Positions 1 to 14,200 of a stretch of 64,000 nt of DNA are shown in pieces; within the stretch, counting starts at the first letter, position 1, and the number at the start of each line of letters is the position of its first letter. The position numbers were made by a program, and so were the translations under genes. Source of the DNA: Toxoplasma gondii ME49 (taxonomy: Eukaryota; Apicomplexa; Conoidasida; Eucoccidiorida; Sarcocystidae); NCBI RefSeq assembly GCF_000006565.2, contig NC_031476.1, positions 4,773,900-4,837,899 on the forward strand. Direction: 5' to 3'. The notes below the pieces were generated by a model. It was not told the origin of the DNA and ran no database searches. It saw only the letters and a list, made by a program, of their open reading frames with translations.

Positions 1-2286
1 ATTACGAATGTGTCATGCTGGACTCACGTGCTTTAAAACATACAACAATAAGGAAGTGGCTATTCTGGAGTGCATGCAATATCCGAAAATTCCCCTCCCG
101 CTGGTATTTCGTGAACTGGGTTCTGAACGCTAACAAATGCACAAGCTGCTTCTGCAGTAAGTCGACACGCTAGAATGAAAAGGAACAGAATGATCTTTGT
201 GACAATCCAGTACTTTGCCTCGGTCATTGAAACAAGACCATGAAGAGCTAGCCTGATGGTTCTAAATCCTAAGGCAGATACATCGTGGTTCGGAAGATAC
301 TGAATATGACTCCACTTGTGAGATATAAACCAGATTCTTTGTGATGGCTGTACACTTCATGGCCTGGTTTTCATGCTCCAAAATTCGTCTGGGTGCCCAT
401 ACTTCCGTCCTTTAGGAGGTAGGATAATGTGCAGAGACGAGGTCTGTGCGTACTAACCCAGCTCATTCGCTGCCTGATCACTCTCTATTAAGAGCTTTAA
501 TTTTATGTAAAACAATAGAGAGCAACGTGGTGTGATGCGGAGTTGACTGTGCATTCGTCGTCTGCCAAAAAGAGTCACCGTGTCCGAGTCTTTCCGCACC
601 TGCTCGATATCTTGCAATAGTCGACTTCCTCTACTTTTTCGTCCATCGACGAGCCAGGAGTTTTTGAAAAGAAAGAAGGTTCTTTCCAGAGTAGCCATAA
701 AACCCCGATACGTTAACAAGAAGTCAAAAACTGCTATCACAGGCCACACGTCTTGCGGCTGCTCCTGACCTTGCCCTACCGAAAAACAGACTGATGACAG
801 GCCGCCTGCCGTTTAGATCGCCTGGGGCTCAAAAGAAAAGTAGGATGCGATACTCAGTGCATCCCATGTCTTCGCAACAAGTGAATTTGCAAACAGTTGC
901 AACTGAACCCTGAAGGCCGCCTTTTACGGCGTGTTGTGCCAGTTGCCCAGAAAGACGAAAAAAAAGAGCCTTTGTTGTTATCGTGCGATTTCCCGAACCC
1001 CCGCAAAATGATAAGTCTGTGAGTTTGCGACGGTTGCTGTGCTCACCGGCCGACTACATTTTACAGAGTCTCTGACAATTCAGGCATCGAAATCTCGACC
1101 CCCAGCTTTCTCCGCTGCTGATAGCGGAGCCACAGCGCGAGGTTTCGTCATTCCAGCCTTCCGTATCGGGGAAAACCTCCCGTTCACAAAATTGTCCAAA
1201 CTGGAATTCAATTTCCCACTAGCTTGCCAGTGCAATGCTTGAAAGCCATTTTTCTGGCAGTGACAGACAGATCCGACGTTTTACGCCTATCAGAAAGCGT
1301 CAAGGCCTGCAAATATGGGTAGCTGATCTACCGTCCGAGCGGGCGTGCTGGTGTTAACTCGATATCCATTACATGTACTTCTTGTGTGGGTATGCAACTG
1401 GCCATGAAGAATCGAATGTGGTTTCAGACGCTCTGGTGAGCGCGCTCGTGAGCGCTATGCTAGGAGACGTTCTTGTGCATATTGGCATACGCGAATTAGG
1501 CATGATGATTATGGAATTATTTCGTCGCTTGTCCGAGAATGCTACGCCACCGATGATAGCACATAGATTGCCGCTCCTTTTAGAGCGATGTCGTTCAATG
1601 GAATCTGTTTATAAACAAGTTGGTCTGCGAGTTTCAGACAGCTTCTCTCCAGCGCAGATGCGGTCCGACAGCAGGGAACTGTATATGATATGCAACGGAT
1701 CCTTTGCTACGACTCGGGAAACGCTGTCCTCCCTGTTTGATTCACAGTACGACTTTGGAAGACACACTGCCACGTCTCCACGTACGGCCATATAACGACT
1801 GTCCTTCCCGGATCACATGTCTGACCTCTGGCGAGTGTCAGCAACTGCTACTTGCCACACTCTACGAGCTTGAGCTTGTTCGCTCTTTCGAAAAAAAAAC
1901 AAAGCGAGAACCGGTAGTTGCTACAAATGCCGCTGCATCTGATAACTTTGGCGTTCAGAGAAGGCGTTGCTCGGTCCGCCACGTTTTGTTCTTAATCTCA
2001 CAGGCTCTTCCAGAGAATGGATTGCTGTTGCCCGTCAGAGGCCAGGGCAGAAGGTGGGCGAGGCACTACTTGTAGTAGGACACCAGCCAGCGCCTCTCTT
2101 CATCCGATCTCAAGCGGGTACAGAAACAACGTGCCAGGCTGGGAGCCCGCAGCTGAGAAATTCACATGTGGTACGGATATATCCATGTTTCCCTTCGCTG
2201 CGCCAACGCATCGTTCTATGTCGGCATGGAGTGCAACGGCCCTTTCATCCTCAACTCCCTGCGGCCCTGCACCGTTCGAAAGCAAA
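1..2286. other. Upstream region of gene A; possible 5' exons
   Basis: No complete gene is recognised here. An open frame at 1373-1795 (140 codons, plus strand) has a hydrophobic, leucine-rich first half and could be a coding or 5' UTR exon, but I could not connect it by splicing. A good acceptor-like site (pyrimidine run ending in tctcacag) lies at about 1984-2003, directly before the open frame of gene A. Gene A may therefore have one or more upstream exons, so its true 5' end is uncertain. Confidence 0.4.
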
Positions 2287-5200
2287 ATGGAGGTGAAGAC
2301 GCCAATGGGTTCTGCCTCTCTTTTGTCTCCTGTCGCTCCTCGTTCGGGATATAAAACTTCGTCAAGCTCCCGGGCATCAACTGGGCCAACCGCGAGGCAT
2401 TCCTTTCGTCGAAGCATCACACGAGAGGAATCACCAGTGGACGGAAAAAGCGGAGAGTACGGGAGCGCTTTCGATTGCTCGCCCATGATTTCAGTACCGC
2501 CCTCGCCTTGGTCTAGTTCGCCTCAAGTTCCATCACAATTTCCCACTTTACAGTCGGGACAAAACTCCGTAGTTCAACAAGAGACGCAGGGATACGAGTC
2601 ATCGTGTCTGCTAGCTTCCAGGTGCCTGGAACAGGACTCAGCCGCAATTTCCCCCCGGGAGTCATCGCCACTCCCGCGTTTCCGATCACACCGATTGCCG
2701 TGTGACTCTCCACGAGCTTCAGTCAATTATCCCGCAACAGGGCGGCCTCTCCATTACCCTCCGCCACACTCCCCTCTGCTTGGGGAAGCCATGATCAGTC
2801 AACCTGATGTGGTGTCAGGGTATAGCTGTAGCAATGTGCATACTCCAGCAAAACAACAGATGGCCTCATCAGCCCAGCAGCTTAGCGTAGAAGATCCACA
2901 GGCCTCTTCCTCCGTGCCAAAGGGAACACACACCAGAGACGGGGAGATTTCAGATTGGGCTCTAGGGCGTTGTCCGAGTGGGCATCGTCTTTCTGGTTCT
3001 CCTCCACAGAACTTGCCTTTCTCGTGCCGGAATATTAGTAACGAAACGATATCGGAAGAAAACGCGACTAGCCGCTCCGCTGGAGAGGTCTCAGATTTGA
3101 GACCGCGGCTGTCAGCTGCCGCGTCAGGTTTTCATCAGCAAGAGTCTCCGAATCAGGCTCATTCCGAGCAGGTTTTACAACGACTCGTGACTGGAGGAAA
3201 GATGTCAGACCCTCGAAGAGAGTTCTCTCAAGCTGGTGTACCTGAAGCCCGAAGAAGTCAGCCACCCCCAGCGACACTACCGGGGCCAGCGTTCGGAGAG
3301 CTTTACAGATTGTCTGCGCCGGCAACTGCCAGTTGTTCCTTGCCTTATGAGGAAGGAGACGACAGCAATAATATTTTAAGATCTCAGACGCCGGTGGGAG
3401 GTCTGCTCCCTGTTGCGCTCCCGAAAAATGAAACAGCGAACCCATTGTTGTCTCATACCATGGCGTCCTGCAATAGAATGTTCTCAACAGCACCGGGCAA
3501 GCTGGTGAGCGACATGCAACTGATACCGCCGCGTCCGATGGATTATTGGTCTCCCAATGACTCAGCCACTGAGAACGGCATATCGCCCTTCATCCTTACT
3601 GCCGTACCGTCCCTACAAAGAGGCTCCGACTTGCCAAGTGCCGTGGCTCTGGGTGTTGATGCACCCACTGGCACGTCCGCGCCGTCAGGGCTTTGTCACT
3701 CGCTGACAAAGCTGCCCCTGGAAAATGAAATTGAAACTGAGAGACTCATGAGCTGGTCGGGGTCAGAATCTGCTGTACAAAGAGAAGCAGGGTACTCTGC
3801 ATCGATGCCGGACGCCGCAAGCAGGGACTTATACAAGGGGTCAACACAAGGCCGCGCATTGCAGTTCGAAGTTGTGTCTGAGAGAGGCCCTCTAGCGACC
3901 ACAGGTTTAAATCGAACCCATGCCCGGAACCCAGCGTTACCATTAAAAAATGTAGCATCTGGTTTGCGTGACGTTGCAGGACAGACGAATGCCGGAACAA
4001 TATTCTCACCGACAGATGCCTCCGTTTTCGGGATACCAACTTGGATGGAGAGACAAAAGTCTGCAGAGGGACACCTCCGAGACCGCTGTCCCACCCCGAA
4101 TGTGTCTGCGGCAAACACCGTTCTTACTGCTTCCAGTGACTGTTTACACAGTGACCTCATCAGAAACAGAGTGCGGGAACCAATGTCTTCCACAGCATTT
4201 GGATACCGTTTCACTGGACAGCCCTGGGACTTCGTGGGTCTGGGAAGGTATTCGGGTGCACAAAGACACCAGAATCGAGATGCGTGTAGTTCCACTAACA
4301 AACCGGATGGAGTTCAAGAGTCTGTTGCGTCGTTCGTGCTCTCCACCACCTCTGCGAGCGCAGACCCCTTTGGGTCCACTGTCTTTTGTTCTCTAAAGGA
4401 GTCTGAACAGGATGGCATTTTAGATGGATGCTACGACTCAGAGGAAGACAAACAACTGCGGAGGCTTCTCACGCCATTGCTGGACTCATCATTTGAGCAG
4501 GAACTGTTTCAAATGCAATTTGATTTCCAGCAAGAACGCCAATGGAAGCAACGCGTTGCTTTGTTTATAGGGATGGAGGCAGCGCAGATTGCAAGACTTG
4601 ACTGCCGGAATCACGCTCCAACGTCAAAGAGTAATTCTGGAGCAAACGTGAATAGTCCACAGCATGACCTGGCCGCTAGTTTAGACGAAACGGGCCTGCT
4701 TCTGCCAAAGTTACCTCCAGGCGACTTGCAGTTTGGAAATTTCATGCATGCGTCTGAACCTGCTGTTCATGAACAGCTAGGGGTTGACAAAGATAAGAGA
4801 CGTGGTAAGCACCACGGAACAAACGGCGTCGGGGGAACAGCGGGTGAACGCTTTCTCACAGAAGACTCCTTACAATTACAATCCGACTTATGTACTGTGG
4901 TCGTGGACACAGAAGGAACAAAGTGTTCTAGGCAACGAACGAGAAAGGCGGATAAATCCACCGGAGACGAAGGCCGTTTGGGAAGCGAGAGTTCTCTTTG
5001 CGAAACCCTGCGCGAGGAACACCAGCCAGATTCGTGGATGCACGCTGCTGCACCGTCCAATGCAAGCCAACATTGCATAGCGTGTGACACAAATTCAGAC
5101 CACGACACACAAAAACCGTGCCTGGTTGACTCCATTATTACCGAGGAAAAGATCGAACCTAGCATATCTTGTGTGAGCAACAGATGCTCAACCTACATGA

Positions 5201-8200
5201 ATGCACGCCACTACAGGAAAGCTATTTGTGGCAGAGAAGGACTTTCTGTAAACAATGCAGTTGCTGACTCAACCGAGTCCGTAGATTTCTGTCCGGCATT
5301 AAACAATTTTAGCGACATGGAAAGCAGATGTGTTCCCCTCGTCGTACCGCCTCGTGAGAGTGGATATCCTACAAGCACGGTCCCTTTTGACATTGATGAA
5401 AGTGGCCACAAGAATAGCGAGGACAAGAAACATGAAGTGGACGCACAAGTGATCAGAAGTACAGATGAAGCACATGCAATACCCGAGGTTAAGAACATGG
5501 AGAACTCTACCAATGGCTTTCACACAGCGGCGCAAGGCAAAATGCACCCCGGCTGTGAAAAAGTAAGTTCCCAAGCAGACAGCACCTTTGCCGCTTCAAC
5601 AGTCTATAAGAGTGACCGCGAGGTGGAAGCATGTCGGGCGATAAACGGGTGTAGAGCCACTCGTATCACAGACGCCCGAGTGGAAAAAAAACATCGAGAA
5701 ATAAGACACAGTCTTTGCAATTCTGAATCCGATGGATTTACCGAAACGACGCCCCACAGCCATCTATCCACAGTTATTCACAGTGCAGATCACGGACATA
5801 TTGGACAATCGGTCAACCCGTATCGCTGGAACGGTGAGCATTTGGCAACCACTGGAGGGGAACAGCACACTGAGCTGTCTCATAGTGAAAGGCACCGACC
5901 ATCTGACGCTTCCCGGTGGGTCAAAACCTCGGATGAAGAAAACAAAGACGAAAGTGAAATTTCCTTGCACGGCTCAGATCGCGCAGCCTATTTGGAGGAT
6001 GCTGAGTGTGCATCATCGCGTGACAAAGGAAAGTGCACCTTCCAAGAAGAAGGATCCGAACCGGCGTCATCAGCACGGAGCCTGCCTCTAACCTTGAAGC
6101 AAGACGATGCCTCCATTGAGCCCAAGGTGGAGAAGGAGGTGCAAGAAGGAGCGGGAAACCACAAGATGCCTGAACGGACAAGTGCTCGGACACTTGGCCT
6201 AAACGTTGGCTCAGAAAACAAGACACCTACATCGGTTTCGGCTGACCAAAAAGGCAGTGAACCTGAACGATACCCAGGCAGAAGGGAGGAAGACCTACCA
6301 CACCAAGAAGGGGATGCTGGAACATCTGAAGAGTCGGGACAGAAAACAGACACACGAAACCCACCAGACTTGTCTGTATCGAGTACGGTGACGCGAGAAG
6401 CAAAATCCCCGCATGCGGCAAGTGCTGACAGAAATATCGACATACTGCCCACGGCGCGAAACTCCCGTGAGGCAGCATCACCGCGAGGACGCATGCAGCA
6501 TGTAAAAGCCTCTCGACGGACACGGCGAGGATTTCGAGGTGGTCGACAGCGTCGATCATCCTTACCAATTGTGGCGAATCCGAAAGAAGAAACTCTTCAG
6601 GATGCGCAGTGTCCGGGAAAGCCTTCTCACAGCCCTTCGCCAGAATACACCACGTCGAGAGGAGAGCAGAAGACACGTCAAGGAGACGAAGTCGGGGAAA
6701 TACCTGAGTGGTCGAGTGAGAACGAGACTGCACTCGGGGTACGCAGGCTGGTGTCGTCAGATTCCGATTTTCTTGGCATTCAAGAAACTGAGGCAAATAA
6801 ACAGGCGAAAGGAGATGAAGAGACTGCCTGGCGTGCAGAGCGAGATCGGTGCCAGGAGGCCTTTCTCAGGGCATCCGTTGTGGATGACGAAACGGGGTCA
6901 GTACCAACGCCAGGGACTGACCTAGAACTGAGGACACCTTGTGAGAGCAGAGTGGTGCGTCTTGGAATTTTCAAGACCTCTATCCACTGCACGAGTCGCG
7001 CAGACACTGATACGATACAAACAAAGACCCGAAAGACGAGAATAGGACAATCGGCTGCAAGGGATGAACCGTCAAGATCATCACCATCACGTGAAGCCGC
7101 CTCTTGCGCTTCAAACCTCGTGTGCAGAGACGTGACCGAGAAGGCGGAGAACGAGGGATTTGCTACGACAGGGTCTAGAAATAAGACGCAAGTGGAACAA
7201 ACGGAATCGACGACGGCACATACACAAAGGGCGGCGGCGCCTTGTCCTCCAGTTGCATCGCAGACGACGGCGACGGGAGGGACTCTGCTTGCCGCTGCCT
7301 GTTGCGTGGATGGGATCAGCAGCGAACGGACGAAGTCTTTGGGGGAACCTGTAGAAACAAACGAAGAGAAACACTCTAAGAACTCGGCGAATCTGGGTCT
7401 GATGATAGGCATGAGATCCATTACATCGACAAACGTCTCTCCCTCTTTGTCTGGCATGGACCGCCCAAACAGCCCTGCTGCCTGGAAGTGCGGACAGACA
7501 ATAAGCACCGAGAGATTGAAAGATGAAGACGAAAGGCAGATAGAAACGACACTGACAGAAGACGCGAAGTATCTTGAGTCTAAACACGTTGGGACAGCCG
7601 ACACCCGCAGTTCAGTGCATGCACCGACAGAAGATCCAGCGAAGATTCAAATTCCCGACGTAAGGCTGCCTGACAAGCACCCCACACGGGCTAGAGGAGA
7701 AGGCGACACAGACGGTAAACACAGAGACAGCGGAGACAGATACGGTGGAGACAGGAACGAAGCAGACACTGGAGAAGGAACGAAGACGAGAGGCGAAGGT
7801 AGGGGGACCCAAGAGCAATGGACAGAGGCGGGAAATGGCGAGAACAGAGAGAGGAATAAAGTAGAGAAAGGGTACGAATCAACAGTTTATGCCAGACACC
7901 ACATGTCCTTGACAACTGGGAGAGGCCTGAAAACCAAATCGTCGCGACGGTCCAAAGACAGGCAGAGGCAAAAACCGGTTGTAACCTCAGAGCAGCCGAC
8001 AACACGACGAGAGAATCGTGTACCTGAATCAAGCCCCTCAACTGCGTGGAATAGTGCAGCCGTGAAGGCAGAGAGAGAACTGCAGGCATGTGAAAAACAG
8101 CGGGAACAGCTAAAGAAGCAAGGAGCAGAAACTCGTCGGGAAGGCAAAGAAAACGACCAGGTTAAGGATGACAGAAACCAACGAGTACAGGGTGAGAAGG

Positions 8201-11200
8201 AGAGCGAAATGGATATGCCTCTGTTCAATACAAAGCCTGTCTCTCATTTAGAAAGGGAGAGAATAACTGTGGTCCAAGGGGAGGCAGTGAAATCGCCAAG
8301 ACGCGCTTCACCTCATAACGGAGAGGACACCTTGAAGGTGGTGGAAGCACAGAGTTCGCCAGAGAGAGAGGAACAGAAGCGGACACAACCAGAAAAACAA
8401 GAAAGTGAAGAGAAGGAAGCCGACAGAGACACCAGCAAGAGTGAAAGTGAGGAAGACGACGAAGGGCAAGGAGCGCGAGAAGAACGTCATGCAGACACAC
8501 CACAGAACATAACTGGAAGAGAGAAAGTCGAGGATGCACCGGCACTGGCGGCCTCCGCGAAAGTGACGGGGGTAGCAGAAAAATCTGAGGCAGACGAAAC
8601 ACCCCGCAGCGAGGTAGGAACCAACGAGGGAGAATTTCAAATGAAGAAAGACGTTCGGAATTCGAGGGAGACACAGAGAAGTGAAGACGATATTTCAGCC
8701 GACGAGAACAAAGGGAAAACGAATATCAAGGCAATTTCTACGCCTGGCTCGAAGACAAACGAAGATCCTGGCCCGGACTTTGGGGTCAGCGGCCTCCATG
8801 CGGAGAGAGAGAAGGAACAAGAACGGGGACACTCTGGCGCAGGCTCAGGAGGCAAAACGCGAGCGAGAGAAGCGGATGGCGAAGAAGATCCGAAGGAGGT
8901 GAAAAGCAACCAGCACTCTTGCCTGTCGGAAGAAGACGTCTTCCATCCTGCAAGCAATCTCCTTTCTTCTGCGGTTCAGGCCTTCTGGCTGGGCATCGCC
9001 AGAGAGGTATGTTCCAGAAGCGCTGGCGCCTCCCCCAGGCAGGACGTTCTCTCAGTTTTGACATGTCGCTTTCTACGAGTGCGCGGATGTCTCAGATCTG
9101 TACTACAAGAGCATGTTGACAATCTTTCAGGCTCTAGTCGCCTCCTTTGTCTTGTCTCAGTCGTCTTTCCACTTTCAGTTTTCGACCTGCTCTGACTGGT
9201 ACTCACGTGGTCCTTGTTCGCGTCGTAGTTTCCGCGCATGTTGCTCACTCGCTCGGGCTGCACCAGTCCCTCGCCTTTCTGTACATGAAACGCTCTCCAG
9301 AAACGTAGCTTCCGGCGCGTCTGTGCTCTCCGTAGTTCACTCTCTACCCCATGGAGGGGGCCGTTAGGAAACGGCGCCTCCTGCTCTTCGTCTTCGTGCC
9401 TGAGTTCACAAGTTTTGCAGGGTGCATGCGGCTCCTCTGAATCGTTCGCGTAACCCAGTTTCCGAGCCCCCTTTGCAAAGAGTTGGAGCCGAGTTTTATT
9501 CTGCCTGGCTTCGCGTTTCTGCTTGAACCTCGCCCCCCGTTGTTCCTCCAAACTTCTCCATCCCTTTGCAGGTCGCACCCCACGTTATTCCTCCTTCGCT
9601 CCTGCCCTTCTGCTTGAGCCTACCATCTGCATATCTCACGTTTTCTGCGTCGCTCTATAAACGGAAGCGCGGAAGAGAAACAAACACCCTTCCCTTCTCT
9701 CTCTTCGAACAGAAAAGGAAACTCAGCAGGCAGCAGCTGCAGAGACCGTCCCGCGCTTGTCACTCACTCCCCCAAACCGAGGCGCATGTGCCAGCACCCC
9801 CAAGCCTCGCCCCTTGCATCCCTGACTGTTGTGTATCTCGTTATGTCGCCAGAGAGACAGGCGACGAAGGTAAACCCAAACAAAGTTTTATCTTCTCGTC
9901 AACCGATTCGCGGTCCTTTCCATGCGTGCCGCGGCCTACGTTTTCATCTTCTTTTCTCCCTGGACCCTCGCCTGCTGTGTTTTCCGCTTCTTCGCCCGAC
10001 GTGGCAGTTGGAGAGAATCGCCGCCTCGACCACCCTGGACCAGCCGACGGCACAAAGTCCGGTGCTCTGGGAGTGCTGAGACAAGAAGAAACCAGCAGAA
10101 GAGACCAGAGAGCCCAGCCTCACGAGACTTCGCAGACCGTGCCTGGTGAGGGCCAGGCCAAGACGGTGGAACAGAAGAAGGAAGGAAAAGGGAGAGAAGG
10201 TCAAGACTTCGGTAGGGGTGACAATGATGAAGATAAAGTTAATGGAGAAAACGCAGCAGAAGCCGAACCACAGAAAGAGAGATGCGAGAGTCGAGTAACT
10301 CGCGACACCCAAGTCGCGTGTGATTCACAGACTGTTAGGGCAGAGGAGCCTGCAAGAGACGGAAGAGAGGGGAGAGAAGAAGAGAGAGGAACGAAGAGCG
10401 GCAAGCCCGACAAAGAGAGTGGACTGCCGGAGCAAGGAGAGGAGGACACACTGCACGAGGTGAGTGAAGAAAGGAGGCAGAGCCGAGGAGAAAGAGAAGA
10501 ATCCTTTCTACAGATGATCACTCAAGAAAACAGAGAAGAAGACGAATCCCACGACTGCAGGCAGTCGGATCAAGCCTTGCCACACGACGCAGGTAAGACG
10601 CTCCGACTCCCAAGGAAAAGCATTCCGAGCAGCCATTCAGATGTACTGGAGCGCACTCAATGTCATCTTTCTAGGAAACACGCGAGAAAGAAACATAACA
10701 AGAAAACAACGAAGAAACTCACGAATGAAACTCCATCCATGGTGCTACATCCTCCGACAACTCGTTTCCCCACCAGCTTCACTAGCTTCTCTTTCCAGGA
10801 CTTCGGTAGTCCCGTACCAATCTGGCCTGACCTGGAATCTCCCCGGTGTGGCTTACGACCGCCATGTGCCTCGAAGAGAGAGTGTGACGTCATAATCCAC
10901 ACTGCTGCGGCCTCACGGAAGCACAAGATTGTGAATGGTCTTCGTCTGTCTGCAACTTTGCCCTCCCCACTTCAGAAGACTTCTCGGCTCGGCGGAATTC
11001 TGCTTGTCCTCCCTCACCCGCCTCCTGCTCTGCGGCATCATCGTCGTTTTGCGCCTTGTCGCACGTATCTCCCGGCGGTGTCTCGGCCACCGACGGTCAC
11101 AGGAGCCGCCACAGTGCATGCAGCGCTGCGTCCGTATGCGATGGGACATCACGAGATCCATCACAAAGGGTCTCTTTGGTTCCTGAAGTTGCGTCTTCCT

Positions 11201-14200
11201 GTCCGAGAACGGCGACGAGCACAGAGGAGGCGCCTCGGATCCGTGATTTCGCCTCTTCGCCCTCACACTTCTCCCAGGCATCGCATGTCCGCGAGCTAGA
11301 AACAGATCGTGAAAACCCAGAGAAACGGAAGCCTGAGTCCCCCTGTCTAATGCCTCCTTCGTCACGTCTTCTGGGGCCTCAGGTCCAGCAAGATGCCTTC
11401 TCAGAGTCCACGAGAAGCATGCTCCATGAGCGAGGTGACCGACCAGAAACATCGACACATCAGCCGTCTTTAGCGGACTTTCTTCGGCTTTCCACGTCAG
11501 ATTGTGGGGTCCACTGCTTCGCTTTTTACCTCCGAGGCGGTTCCTCGGCCACCCTCCCTCTGGTTTTAGGCCTGCGGGAGCGTCTGCTGGTTGAGGAATC
11601 TTCTTGTCTCTCTTCTTTTTTGAAGGCTCAGGAACCCACGGAGTCGCCCCCGCCACCACACGGACTCGAGAATCCTACTCCCGACTCCCGAGCTGAGCCT
11701 CCATCGGGTCCGAAAGGAGACAGCTGGGCGCTTTCACAGGACGCAGGTGCCGGTGTCCAACGAGGAGGAGGCGCCCTGCACTGTCTCGGCGCGGCAAGCG
11801 ATTCAGTCGACGAGAATTCGGGAATTCGAGGAGAACCAGACCAAAGCAGGCAAACTATTGTTAACGCGTCGACGATGCAATCTGCTTCGTCCGAAAACGC
11901 CAAGGTCGTTTTCCTTAACGACCCTCCCGACACTTCAGTGGAGTACCCACAACTCCACGAAGTCACGAAAGAAGCGAATCCTGATGCCAGAGAGTCGCCT
12001 CCTGAGCGTGATAGCGGCGACTGTGGATTCGTGAAGTTTGCTTTTCAGGATGAGAAAAATGAAGAAGAGTCTTCCCGCTCCGCGCCGGCGTGCACAGCTG
12101 CGTGGGCGCCTCTAGAGAGTCAAACCCCACAGGGTCTTTTCGGGAGAGGATACGAAGGAGGCAGGAAGAGACAGGTGGACAGTGAGCGAAGAGGAGAAGA
12201 GGTCACACAGACTTTGAGAGATGAACAGACACGGCGCGGTGACACAGAAGAGTTCAAGGAGTGCTTGGAGTCTACAGGCGTCCAAAGAACCACAGACGAT
12301 GGGAGTGCTTCGGATCTCTTTCCATCTCGACATTGTTCTTCTGCTTCCTCCTGTGTCTCTTCGGCTTCGTTATTAGTATCTCCTGCGCCTCTGCACGCGT
12401 CACCACCCCCTCCTTCGTCTTCCACTTCTGCACCTCCGACTGCTTCATCTTCGACCGGTTCTTGTCCTCCTTACTGCGCCTCTACCTGCGCATCTAACTC
12501 TTCTCCCTTTCCGACTTTTGTGGTCACTCGTGCGCCTTTCCATTCATCCAGTTGTTTCCTGCCTTCTCTGCCTCCGTCCGCCACGCCTGTGCCTTCTTCG
12601 ACCTCTTCAACACCTGGTCCACCTGCCTCTTTTCCAGCTTCCTACCGCTCTTCTTCTTCCGTTCAGCCTGGCTCATTCCCCGCTCCCTATTTGTACTCGA
12701 CCTCACGTCGCTCTTCCTCGACTCAGTCTACTTCTGCGGCCTCTTCCGCCTCTTTTTCCTCCGCCTCTGTCCCTCCATCTTTGCTGGCACCTGCAGCCTG
12801 TTCCGCTTCGCATGCGTTGCGTTGCGGCTCTTCTGTTTCGTCAAGCTCTTCGGACTGCCGAGCGTCCTCAGCCTGGCAGTTCCCCTCTGCCCGAGACGGC
12901 CCTCCGGCTGAGAGGGCTGGGAGCGTGGCGAGCGCCGGGAGCCTGTTTGATCTCGCGACGCACTGCCGAGCCGGAAAAACTAGTGCGAAGAAACTGCATG
13001 CGCTGAAGCGCGACAGGCGCGCTGGTGTCGACGCGGCAATCTCCCTCGAAGAGAGCAAGCTAAAGAGACAAGAACTTAGGAGACAAGGAAGGAGGAAGAA
13101 ACGAAGAAGAGAGAGTGCGAGGTCGGCGCTTCGCTGCTGCACGTACTTGGGCGACGAGCTCCGACGCAGCTGTCGCGCGTTCTTTCGGCGGCGGCTTATA
13201 GACGAATTCTTTGCTCGCTACAGCCGTGAAGAAGAACGGCTGTGGCTGGAGTTTGGGCTTTCTCGAGGCCGGAGAACTACGGGCGTCCACCGAGAGGGAG
13301 AGGGACATTTGGTGCCGGAGAGAGAAACTGTGCCTTGGGCTTCTGGGGGTTCCTCGGCCTGTCCTTTCTCAGCTTCCTCTGACTCCTCCCTCTCGGTACA
13401 GTGCCCAGCAGAAAGACGATCTGCGTCATCTAATGCGTTCCTGACCACCACGCCCTCGGTTGCGAAACAAACGAAGAAGCGAAAAGCGGAGCGGTGTACC
13501 GACACGGAAGAGTGTTGTCTCTCCACACCCGACACTGAGGAAGGGGTGAGACCTCAAGGAGCGGAAAAGGAGGAAGAGAGGAGTTTCTGATTTCCGTGAA
13601 AGGGAGAGGAAGTCGAAACTCGGGAGAAAGTTGAAAGGCACTGACGAAGGCAAAGAGGGCAGACGCACACTGAAGGTTCAAGTGTTTCAGTTGCTGAAGG
13701 AAGAGGGAAGGAAGACGGAAGACGCAACCGTGAGGCAAGGAACGACAAATGCAGAACCGACCTGCAGGTGAAGCAAGAACCGAAAACATTCAGACAGAGA
13801 AAAGAGCAGGAAAATGTGCAAAATGAGGACGAGGGCACACAACTGCTTAACAGTTAGATGGTTTGAAAACTAAGGGCCTTTGGTGCATCAGAAAAAAGTG
13901 AAGGAAGAGACATCAAGGACGGATAAAAGATGTGTCAAGTAAGAGACTCGAAACAGAAGCTACACAGAGGGGAATACGGAAGCAATCACTAAAAGGAGAC
14001 AGTACAATGTCGGGGATCGAAGTAGAGGGCAGACAAATGAACAAGAGAGAAAACATTAAATGAAGACAGCGGTCTATCCATTCTTTCGGGCCTCGTCACC
14101 CCCGCCTCGTCTCAGATGACGTAAACGCGTTCTCCACAGCACCCGTATGTCTCTCTGTTCCTTTGTCTTCTCCGTCTGTTCATGGACAGGTTTTCTCTCG

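Noticed and set aside
13588..13590. Stop codon ending an 844-codon frame, as the end of a gene
   Set aside because: A phase-0 donor 42 bases earlier joins to a strong phase-0 acceptor at 14189 and a 978-codon frame. Still possible as an alternative end.
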